NCBI GenBank assembly: GCA_963771985.1
Contig: CAVYVO010000004.1
Span: 744,001 to 808,000, forward strand
Direction of reading: 5' to 3'
From: Trebonia sp963771985
Lineage (GTDB): Bacteria; Actinomycetota; Actinomycetes; Streptosporangiales; Streptosporangiaceae
Length of the DNA stretch: 64,000 bases
Each line of letters starts with the position of its first letter. Positions within the stretch are counted from its first letter, which is position 1. Shown here piece by piece: positions 9,458-18,000 of this stretch. Below the pieces are notes generated by a model. The model ran no database searches. It was not told the DNA's origin and saw nothing but the letters and a program-made list of their open reading frames with translations. The position numbers were made by a program, and so were the translations under genes.

Positions 9458-9629
9458 CCGCGATGAGCCTCAGCGCCCGCGAGCATAGAACTGATTTGTC
9501 TGCACGTGGGCCGCCATGCTGGGCATGTGCGGTCTGAGCCGCATTAAATCGGCGATGCGGCTTTCGGGCTTGGCTGTGCCGTTGGCCTGGGCTGTACCAC
9601 AGCGGTAGGCCCCAGTTAAGGTAACCGCT

Positions 9630-12065
9630 GTGGAGCGGTCTGCGATGGCCGATGCGGCGGGAAGCATGCACGGCTTTCCGGCTGCGCTGACCAGTTTCGT
9701 GGGCCGGGCCGCGGTGGTGGACGAAATCGCTGGCCAGCTGGGTCAGTACCGGCTGGTGACCGTGACCGGGCCCGGGGGTGCCGGGAAGACGCGGCTGGCC
9801 GGCGAGGTAGCCAGACAGGTGGCCGGCCGGTTCGCTGACGGGGCGTGGCTGGCGGAGCTGGCAGCGGTGCAGGACCCGGCGCAGGTGGCGGCCGCGGTGG
9901 CGGCGGCGCTTGGGATCCGGGAGCTGCCCTCGGTCGCGGCCGCCGATGCGCTGGCGCACGCGCTGGCCCGGCGGCAGCTACTGCTGGTGCTGGATAACTG
10001 CGAGCATGTGATCGGCGCGGCAGCGGAGCTGTGCGGCAGGCTGCTGCTCGGCGCCGATGATGTACGGGTGCTGGCCACCAGCCGGGAGCCGCTGCGGATA
10101 GCCGGGGAGACGCGGTACCGGCTGGCGTCGCTGACCCTGCCCGACCCGGATAATCCGGCGGATCCTGACGGGTCGGAGGCGGTGGCGCTGTTTGCGGACC
10201 GGGCCCGCCGCGCTGACGCGAGTTTCGCGCTGGATGGGGAGACCGCCCCGGTGGTGGCGCGGCTGGTAGCGCGGCTGGACGGGATGCCGCTGGCGATTGA
10301 GCTGGCGGCGGCGCGGGTCGAGGCGCTGGGCGTGGCGCAGCTCCTGGGCCGGATCGGCGACCGGTTCACCCTGCTGGAGGCCGGGGACCGGCTCGCGGCG
10401 GCGCGGCAGCGGTCGCTGGCGGCCACCGTGGAGTGGAGTTACCGGCTGCTGGATGAACGAGAGCAGCGGGTGTTCCGCGCGGTGTCGGTGTTCCCGGGAC
10501 CGTTCACGCTGGAGGGGGCCGAGGCGGTCGCGGGGGCTGGCTCCGGGCCGGCCGTGCTGCACCTGGTGGACTGCTCGCTGCTGGTCCCGCCGCGAGCTGG
10601 TCCGGATGGCCGGTCCCGGTATGTGATGCTGGAGACGCTGCGGGCCTACGGGGCGGGGCTGCTGGCCGAGGCTGGCGAGGGTGACGCCGTCGCGGCCGCG
10701 CTGGCCGGGTACGCGTTGCGGGTGGCCGAGGACGCCATGGCGGGGCTGATGGCAGGCATCGGCGAGGTGGCCGCGGCCCGGTGGCTGGATGCCGAGGGCA
10801 CCACTATGCGCCAGGTGCTGGACTGGGCCATGGAGCACGACGCGGCCGTGGCGCCGCGGCTGGCGGCCGCGCTGGCGTGGTGGTGGCAGGTCCGGGGCCG
10901 GCTGGCGGGTCAGGTGCCGCTGCTGCGCGAGGCCGTCGGCCGCGCCGCTGCGGGCAGCGACGCGTGGTGCCTTGGGCACACTTGGCTCGGTCAGGCGTCG
11001 CTGGACTCGGCCAATCCGGCCGGGGCGCTGCGCCACTTCACCGCGGTCCGTGACGCCATCGGCGACAGCGGGCCGTCCCCGCTGCTGGCCAGGTGCCTCA
11101 GCGGCCGGGCAGCGACGTTGCTGACCATGGGCCGGATCGCCGAGGCGGCCGGCGATGCCCGCCGTGCCGTGGCCCTGGCCCGGGACGGTGATTACCCGCT
11201 CGGCGAGGCGCTGGCCCTGGCGGCCCTCGGCCTGGTCGCCTGCGTCGCCGGCGACCGCGTCGGCGCCGTGCAGCTGGCCCGGCGGGCAGAGCAGATCATG
11301 GCCGGCCTGCACGGCCCGATGGCCCGGGTGTGCGGCCACGTCCTGACCACGGTGCTCATCGCGGCCGGCGACCCGGCCGCCGCCGAGCGAGTTTGCGGGC
11401 CGGCGCTGGCCGGGGCCCGGGATGCGGGCGACCTGTGGAGTCTGGGGAACCTGCTGGAGAAGATGGTGGTTCTCGACCTCAGCGCGGGCCGTTACGAGGA
11501 CGCCGCCGCGCACCTGCGGGAAGGACTCCAGACCGCTTTGCGGACCGGCTCACGGGCCAGGGTGCTCGACGACCTGGACTGCTCCGGGTACCTGTGCGCC
11601 CTGACCGGGCGCAGTGCCGAGGCCGTCACGGTATGGGCCGCGGTGGTCGTGCTCCAGGGACGCGAGGGGTTCTCGGTCCCGTCGCACCCGGATGTGCCCG
11701 AGGGCTGGTTCGAGCGGCAGGAACCCCTGCGCGAGGCGCGGCTGGGGCTCGGACCGGACCGGGCGCGGGCGGCCGAGGAACGCGGCAAGGCGATGAGCCT
11801 GGCCACCGCGGCCGAGTACGCTCTCATGCTCACCGCCGTCGGCCCGCACCCGCCGGCTGCGGCACCGGGCCTGGAAGGGCTCAGCCCCCGGGAACGGGAG
11901 CTGGTCACCCTGGTCGCCCGGGGGCACACCGATGCGCAGATCGCCGGCCAGCTGTATATCAGCGTGCGCACGGTCAGCTCGCACCTGGACCGCATCCGCG
12001 ATAAGACCGGATGCCGGCGCCGCGCCGATCTCACCCGCCTGGCCCTCAGCGCCGGCCTGGTCTAA
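9630..12065 (+). CDS. LuxR-family regulator with NB-ARC ATPase domain
   Basis: This is an 811-residue STAND-type regulator. Residues about 20-330 form the NB-ARC ATPase: FVGR, the Walker A GPGGAGKT (near residue 48), the Walker B run LLLVLDNCEH, the sensor TSREPL and the GMPLAIELAAAR motif. A helical repeat region (TPR-like) fills the middle, and the last 60 residues are a LuxR helix-turn-helix (GLSPRERELVTLVARGHTD, then SVRTVSSHLDRIR). Such proteins oligomerise on a signal and activate transcription; the ligand is unknown. Start may be GTG 9630 or ATG 9645 or 9666. The small gene and truncated SDR behind it on the same strand may be its targets (inference). Confidence 0.88.
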   Translation: MERSAMADAAGSMHGFPAALTSFVGRAAVVDEIAGQLGQYRLVTVTGPGGAGKTRLAGEVARQVAGRFADGAWLAELAAVQDPAQVAAAVAAALGIRELPSVAAADALAHALARRQLLLVLDNCEHVIGAAAELCGRLLLGADDVRVLATSREPLRIAGETRYRLASLTLPDPDNPADPDGSEAVALFADRARRADASFALDGETAPVVARLVARLDGMPLAIELAAARVEALGVAQLLGRIGDRFTLLEAGDRLAAARQRSLAATVEWSYRLLDEREQRVFRAVSVFPGPFTLEGAEAVAGAGSGPAVLHLVDCSLLVPPRAGPDGRSRYVMLETLRAYGAGLLAEAGEGDAVAAALAGYALRVAEDAMAGLMAGIGEVAAARWLDAEGTTMRQVLDWAMEHDAAVAPRLAAALAWWWQVRGRLAGQVPLLREAVGRAAAGSDAWCLGHTWLGQASLDSANPAGALRHFTAVRDAIGDSGPSPLLARCLSGRAATLLTMGRIAEAAGDARRAVALARDGDYPLGEALALAALGLVACVAGDRVGAVQLARRAEQIMAGLHGPMARVCGHVLTTVLIAAGDPAAAERVCGPALAGARDAGDLWSLGNLLEKMVVLDLSAGRYEDAAAHLREGLQTALRTGSRARVLDDLDCSGYLCALTGRSAEAVTVWAAVVVLQGREGFSVPSHPDVPEGWFERQEPLREARLGLGPDRARAAEERGKAMSLATAAEYALMLTAVGPHPPAAAPGLEGLSPRERELVTLVARGHTDAQIAGQLYISVRTVSSHLDRIRDKTGCRRRADLTRLALSAGLV

Positions 12066-12254
12066 CGCGGCCTGGTCTTACAGCCTGCCTGGCCGGGCAG
12101 CCGCTCGCCACGCGGCGGTGTGGGTGATTCCACCCCGGCCATGGCCACATGGCGAGAGGGGCGAAACGACCCCTGCCGCGGACCTGGCGGGGCGGGCGAA
12201 CCTATGGCTGAGGGCCGGAGAACCGGCCAGTTCCGAGCAGAATAGGACAAGACG

Positions 12255-12446
12255 ATGACGGCACAACTTACCCACGAGGGAATCCAGGCCAAGACGACAC
12301 GGCCGGCCACCGCGGCCGGCCGCGGGCGGCTCCGGGGTGCGTGGCAGCGGATCCGCAGGACCGTTGCGGAGATGAACTACGCGTCCCGGCGGGTCGTCGA
12401 GCTGCAGGCGCCCTGGAGCGTTGACAAGCAATGGCACAGCAGCTAA
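12255..12446 (+). CDS. Small basic protein, unknown function
   Basis: This is a 63-residue protein with a basic, threonine-rich N-terminus and a distinctive C-terminal part (EMNYASRRVVELQAPW). I do not recognise a named domain. The gene lies 189 bp after the NB-ARC regulator and its stop overlaps the ATG of the following SDR fragment (ATG at 12431, TAA at 12444-12446), which is a sign of translational coupling and supports it being real. It is probably co-transcribed with the SDR. No signal peptide or membrane segment is seen. Confidence 0.55.
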   Translation: MTAQLTHEGIQAKTTRPATAAGRGRLRGAWQRIRRTVAEMNYASRRVVELQAPWSVDKQWHSS

Positions 12447-12715
12447 CGATCATGGCCGTGGACTCCTTCACCGGCAAGCTCGCGGTGGTCACCGGCGGCG
12501 GCTCGGGCATGGGCCGCGAGCTTGTCCGCCAGCTGGCGGCGCAGGGCTGCTCGGTCGCGGCCTGCGACCTGAATCCGGACTCCGTCGCGGCGGTTTCTGA
12601 CCGGATCCTGCCGACGACCATCTGCCGTGGGGAGGGCAGGGGCACCCGGGAAGACGGGTGGGCTCCGCGGTCAGCGTTTGGTGCACAGTGGGACAGTGGA
12701 GATTCGATACCGTGA
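12431..12715 (+). pseudogene. Short-chain dehydrogenase, truncated after the Rossmann N-terminus
   Basis: The first 50 residues are a classical SDR N-terminus: GKLAVVTGGGSGMGREL (TGxxxGxG cofactor motif) and the acidic ACDLNPDS segment. After NPDSVAAVSDR (about 12600) the sequence loses all SDR character and reaches a stop at 12715. The catalytic serine and YxxxK are absent, so it cannot be a working dehydrogenase. Full-length members are about 250-300 residues. The foreign tail from about 12605 probably marks a deletion or insertion boundary. The start is ATG 12431 (overlapping the small gene) or ATG 12452. Confidence 0.75.
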
Positions 12716-13022
12716 TAGGACCCCGGCTGTCGATCCAGAGGCCTACGTAGTGCCGACTGCGCGGTCCTCAGCGGCCAAGTGCGGGTAGGGCCGGGGGCTC
12801 TGTCGCACATTTCTGGATGATAACGGAGCCCTGACGCCGCCCGCCCGCCGTATTTTCCTTATGAACGCCCCGAGATCGAACTAACGTGAAAGGTAACCGG
12901 CCTCATAGGGCGTGAAATCATTCACGTTATCGAAAACCGACGAGGAGCGGGACACCGGACGGCCTTATCGGCAAGCTCGCACTGCGCGAATTGGGATATT
13001 AAGGACATGCCAGGCCAGGCAT
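12716..13022. other. Spacer after truncated SDR, with one hairpin
   Basis: No gene is visible. Positions 12795-12803 (GGGCTCTGT) can pair with 12823-12831 (ACGGAGCCC), and AACGTGAA near 12883 is repeated inverted as TTCACGTT near 12921. Neither is followed by a T-run. GC content falls towards the repeat at 13023, which suggests debris of acquired DNA. Confidence 0.3.
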
Positions 13023-13183
13023 TACAGAGTGTGATCTTTTCATTTGCCCTGCTGCGGACTTCCGGCGTAATCGACCATGATCGTGAAGAGCTTTGGTTGC
13101 TATAGAACGAATTATTTACGCCGAAAAAAGTGTTTTCGGGATCATCGTTCTAGCTTGCTAACCGACAGTCATGGGCGGTTATA
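13023..13183 (+). repeat. Copy 2 of the three-copy low-GC intergenic repeat (161 bp)
   Basis: This stretch aligns along its whole length with the reverse strand of 39321-39475. Both begin TACAGAGTGTGA, share GACTTCCGG, CGACCATGATCG, GAAGAGCTTT, TATAGAA-GAATTATTTACG and a GAAAA/TTTTC palindromic block, and end in CTAGCTTG, GACAGTCA and CGGTTATA. It has no coding potential and is lower in GC than its surroundings. It ends 17 bp before the IS701-family element at 13201, but the other copies do not adjoin that element. Confidence 0.8.
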
Positions 13184-13200
13184 GTGGCGACGCGCGAGGC

Positions 13201-14712
13201 CTAGTACGGCAGCCGCACTTTGCTAGCTGACCAGGACGTAGTCCCGTTTCAGGCGTGCGCGCTGATGGAACCAGCGTGCGCGGGCCTGGTGGCGGCGGGT
13301 CCATGCGTCCCAGTGGATGATGAGCGGCGCGGGCAGCGGGCGGGTGGTGAGCGCGGCTGTGATGCGCTTGATCTCGGGGATGGTGAGCGGGATAAGGCCA
13401 GGGTCTGCCGGGGGCACCTGGCCAGGGGCATCCGGTGGAGGGACCTGGGTATCGGTGCGGGTGCGGAGCATGGCGGCGGTGACGGCGCAGACCGCGAGAG
13501 CGGCCATGACCAGCACGATGTGGCGCAGGATCGCGGTGTAGAGCCGCGCCTGGCACTGGTCCAGCCCGAAGCAGTCCTTTCCGAGTTCGAAACTCTCCTC
13601 AGCCGGCCATCTCAGTCCGGCGGCCCGGATCAGCCTTGTCTTGGTCAGCAGCTGGCCCTCGGGGACGTAGCAGTAGTGAAAGGCCAGCTCGCCGGTCTTC
13701 AGGTGCCGGCGGACGAGCAGGCAGTGCCGGGGCGACGTGGTGGCGATCCATGCCCAGGCATACCACCGCTGGCCCTTGGAGCCTTTGCCGGCGGAGCGGA
13801 CCTCCCACCGCCGCTTGTCTTTCAGCAGGCGTTTGACCGCCTGGGCGCAGGTGAGCCTCGTGCCGGCGGCGAGCGTGATCATGAAGCTGGAGGCGACCCG
13901 CAGCACGTAGGCCTGGCCCCTGGCCTCGAGGAAGTCCCGCAGCTGGGTGCTGGCACCGTAGAACCTCGTCCCCGCAGACGAAATCGAACGCCAGCCCGTC
14001 AGCGTACGCGTCTGCGCAGATGCTCATGGCCAGCTGGCCTTTGGTGCGGAACGGCAGGCCCGGCGGCAGCCCCGTGACCAGGGACGTCACGGGGTCGCTG
14101 ACCTGCTCGCGGGGGATCCACTGCCGGGCGCCGATCAGCGCGTGCCCGGTGCCCTGCCGCACGTAGGACAGGTGGACGGTGTTGATGCCGTTGGCGACCC
14201 GGCCCGCGCACCCCAGGTACTGGCGCTTGACGCCGGCCGTGGCACTGCCCTGCTTTTCCTGGCCCGTCTCGTCCAGCGCCCCGACCCGCATCCCGCCCGC
14301 CCGGCGGTTCCGCCGCGCGGCCCCGTCCAGGCCCGCCGCCGCGAACCGGCGCACCGCGCTCATCGCCGCCAGCGTGTCCCAGCTGGCATGATTCAGCAGC
14401 CGCTGCGTCTTATCCGGCGTCCGGTCCCCGCAATGCCGGGCGATGCTCCACCCGTTGCGCTCCGGCAGGTCGCTCATCAGCGCAGCCACGTACTTGCCCG
14501 CCTGCAGCCACACCTGCGTCCGCGCAAAGCACGGCCGCAGCAGCCCCGACAGCTCGCCCCGTTTCTGAATCGCCAGCGCGGCGCCTATCCTGACGGCAGC
14601 AGCCGCCTTCGATTCTGTTGTCAGCACAAACACATGATCGACAGGCGGCTGCCCCTTTATGCCCGCCCTGCAACCCCGCAGGTCAGACCCTCAAGTGCGG
14701 CTGCCGTACTAG
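13201..14712 (-). mobile_element. IS701-family insertion sequence with CTAG target duplication
   Basis: The outer 20 bp are perfect inverted repeats (CTAGTACGGCAGCCGCACTT at 13201-13220, complement at 14693-14712). The outermost CTAG on each side fits the 4-bp YTAR target duplication known for IS701-family elements, which would leave 16-bp terminal repeats at 13205-13220 and 14693-14708. The transposase inside is on the minus strand and frameshifted. The intact ends mean it could still move if a related transposase acts in trans. Confidence 0.9.
13223..14633 (-). pseudogene. IS701-family transposase, single frameshift
   Basis: The transposase is split into two frames. The 5' part (14633 to about 13965) has the first catalytic aspartate in VGALDETGQEKQ and reaches FVCGDEV. 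The correct continuation, YGASTQLRDFLEARG, is one base out of frame (an extra T in the minus-strand GAGGTTCTAC near 13962). The 3' part (to 13223) carries ESFELGKDCFGLDQCQ, with the third catalytic residue. Both halves are otherwise clean, so the mutation is recent. A programmed frameshift is less likely: there is no slippery heptamer at the site, and most IS701 transposases are made from one frame. Confidence 0.88.
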
Positions 14713-15063
14713 GGGCACCCAGGAGACTATGGTTAGCTTAAGCGGCATTGCCGTATAGGTGCACGAAACCTTCGCGATCATGGTCCGCGAGCCATTTCCC
14801 CGGAAAAGGCGCGTCCGGCGTATGCCGCCGACCAGCCGGAAACGCAGCCCGTGGCCCATCCGGCTCAGCCGCCGCTCCCGCACCGCGGCGCAGCGCCAGA
14901 ATCCAGGCGCGCCGGTCCCCCAAGCGCCCCCCATGCTGCGCGACCAGGCGGTCGCCGGGCTCGCCACCGGGAAAATGTCAGAGATGCCGCCTAGCATCGT
15001 CTGATAACGGATCCGCCTGTCTCGCTCGGATCAGCACATCCCGCACGTTCAGCTGGGGAGCCA
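14713..15063. other. Spacer upstream of the helicase gene
   Basis: Short open frames here have no family resemblance and unfavourable codon use, so I see no gene. The only functional feature is the ribosome-binding sequence CTGGGGAG at 15051-15058, correctly placed for the TTG start at 15064. Confidence 0.4.
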
Positions 15064-18000
15064 TTGACCGATAACGATCCCGTCGTGCAATCCCGGGTAG
15101 TTCGCCTGCTCGAGTACCTGGAAGCGGTGCGCGGCCTCAAGGAACAGCCTGTCCGGGACGTCGCCGACTACAGGGACAAGCGCTGGTGGGCCGGTGACAT
15201 CCCCGACCATCCGTCGTGCGCGGTCACCCCGACGGGTGCCGAGCCGTGGCTACGCGTCTCCAAAGCCCGGATTCCGCCGCCACCTCCGGTCCCAGCCGAG
15301 ATTGAGGGCTACCTGGTGACGGGAGTAACGGACCCGGAGCGCGCGCCGCGATTCGCCGAGGACTTCCGTGAGACCTTCGCGGGCGCCCCGGACGAGGCGG
15401 AACGGCTGGAGAACATCCTGCGCGACTACGTGGACGGCCCCTGGGTAGCGTGGACGCCGCCAGCGAAGGTCGCGCTCAGGGCACGCGAGCTGTATGACGA
15501 TCTCTTCCACCTGCGCCTGCGCCTGCAACGGGACTCCGCGCTGATCGAGCTCGTGTGGGGCCACGGCGTGCTGAGCTGGGACGTCAACGGCGCGCGGATC
15601 GTCCATCCGCTGATCACGACCCAGGTGCAGCTGTCATTCGACGCCGAGACCGGCTCGATCACGGTCGAGCCGGAAGCGCTCGTCCCGCATCGCATGGACA
15701 TCGACTTGCTGCAGGGCCTGAAGCTGGACGGCTTCGACCTGCTGCTCGACGTCCGCGAAGGGTTCCGCAACGCCCCGGCCGGGCCGTTCGACCCCGAGAA
15801 CAGGATCCTCTACGAGAGGCTGCTCACCCCGCTCAGCCAGGACGGCGGCATCGTCGATGCCGCGATGCCCGTCACCCCGGACGCGACGCCGCGGATCACG
15901 GCCACCTGGGTGCTGATGGTGCGCCGGCGCAGCACGCTGTACCGGCGGTTCTTCAGCGGCCTGCGCGACGCGCTGGAATCCGGGGAGCTCGACGTGCCCG
16001 CACCGCTCGTCGCGGTCGTCGCCGACGAACCGAGCAAGCTGGACCGCGGAAGCGCGGCGGAGCCATGGCACCCGGCCACCGAGCGGCTGCTCATGCCGCT
16101 GCCGACGAACCCCGAGCAGGAAGCCGTCGCCCGCCGGCTGGCCGAGCATCGCGGCGTCACCGTCCAAGGCCCCCCTGGCACCGGCAAGACGCACACGATC
16201 GCCAACCTGATCAGCCATCTCGTCGGACACGGCAAGCGCGTCCTGGTCACCAGCCAGAAGGAACAGGCGCTGGCCGTCCTGCGCGACAAGATCCCCGAGT
16301 CCATCCGCGACCTGTCGGTCGCCGTGCTCGGCGCCTCGGCTACCTCGCTCGCGCAGCTCGACCAGTCCGTGCAGGCAATCTACGAGAACGCCGTCGCGCT
16401 TGACCACGGGCCCGCCCGCGCACGGATCAGCTCGCTGGACACCCGGCTCACCGAGATCCAGCGCGATATCGGCTCGCTGCGCGGCCGGATCAGCGCCTCG
16501 ATCGCCCGCGAGCGGGACAGCTACACCGTCGGCACGGCGACCCACACTCCCTCGACGCTGGGCAAGTGGCTGGCCGCGCACGAGTCCGAGCTTGGCTATA
16601 TCCCCGACGAGATGGCACCGGGTGACGCGTGCCCGCTGAGCGCGGCCGAGTTCGCCGAGCTCTGCCAGCTCGCCAAGAGCCTCGCCCCGGCCGACCGCGC
16701 CGAGGCGCGGCTGCCGCTCCCCCAGGCGGCGAGCCTCCCCACGCCTGCCCAGCTCGCGTCCGCCGCCGCGGAACTGCGCGACGTCCGCGACCGGCTCGCC
16801 GGGACCGAGAGCGTCATCCAGGACCGCGTAGCGCTGGAGCGTCTCGGGCAAGACGAGCTGCTCGCCCTCATCGATTCGGTCGAGCGGGCCAGCAAGCGGC
16901 TGGAACAGCTCGAGCAGCCGTGGCTGGCGACGATCCGCGGCGAGCTGCGCAACGCCGCGTTCGCCGCGGGGTGGCGCGACCAGATCAAAGCCGTCCGCGA
17001 GGGCATCGAGGAACTGGCCACCTGGCGCAACCGCCTCCTCGGCCACGCGATCGCCCTGCCGGGCGAGGGCCTGCCCTCGAAGGAGCTCATCGTCCAGCTC
17101 GAGCAGATCCGCGGGCGTTTCGCGGCGGGAAGGGGAGTTTCCAAGACCTTCCACCGCGACCTGTACCGGATCCGGGAAGCGTGCCTGGTCGACGAGGAAC
17201 CGCCGCGCAGCGCCGACGACGTCGATCTGTGCATCATGGAGGCACGCTCCAGGCGCCGCCGCTACGAGCTGATCCGCCGCTGGAACGACGCCGTCGGCCG
17301 GGTCGGCGGTCCCGTGCTCGCCGCCGCGACCGTCTTCCCTGAGTACGAGCTCACCGAGCACGTGGCGGGGCTCGACCGGGCGTTCGGCTGGGAGGAGGGC
17401 GAGTGGTACTCCCTGCGGGACAGGCTGCACGCTTCCGGCGTCCGCTCCCCGCGAGTCCCCGCGTCCGGCGACCTCGCCTCGCTGGCCGGCACGCTGCGCG
17501 TCGCCGCGCTGCACGTCAGGGAGAAGGAGCTCAGCGGATGGCTGGACTCCCTGCTTAAGTACCTGGCGGACGGCGTCGCCCAGCCGCGGGCAAGCTCCCT
17601 GTGGCGCGCGCTGCTCGAGGCCTTCACCGTCTCCGCGTGGGACCGGTGGGGACAGGTCGTCGATGAGGTGCGCCGGCTGAGCGAGCTCACCGGCGGAGTG
17701 GCCCGTTTCGACGACCTGGCCGGGCGCCTCGCCCTGGTGGCCCCGCTGTGGGCTGGCCGGATCGCCGGGTCGGGCGGCGAAGAGTCGGTCACCGGGCCCG
17801 CGGGCACCATGTCGCGCGCCTGGGAGTGGCGGCAGGCCGACACCTGGCTCCGCGCGATCACCTCCGCCGATGACCCGGCCGTGCTCCAGCTTCAGCTCGA
17901 GACGAAGCTGCGGTCAGCGGAGCGGGTGACGGCTGAGCTCGCCGCGGAGTCGGCTTGGCTTGGCGTCGCTGAACGTCTTTCGGATTCCGAACGGAGGGCC

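Noticed and set aside
12795..12831. Rho-independent terminator
   Set aside because: A 9-bp stem exists, but there is no T-run and the loop is 19 nt.
14748..15074. Plus-strand frames before the helicase gene
   Set aside because: Arginine/proline-rich, no family resemblance, no ribosome site; judged noncoding.
15634..17514. A 626-codon open frame on the minus strand
   Set aside because: Antisense shadow of the helicase gene, whose motifs are unambiguous on the plus strand.
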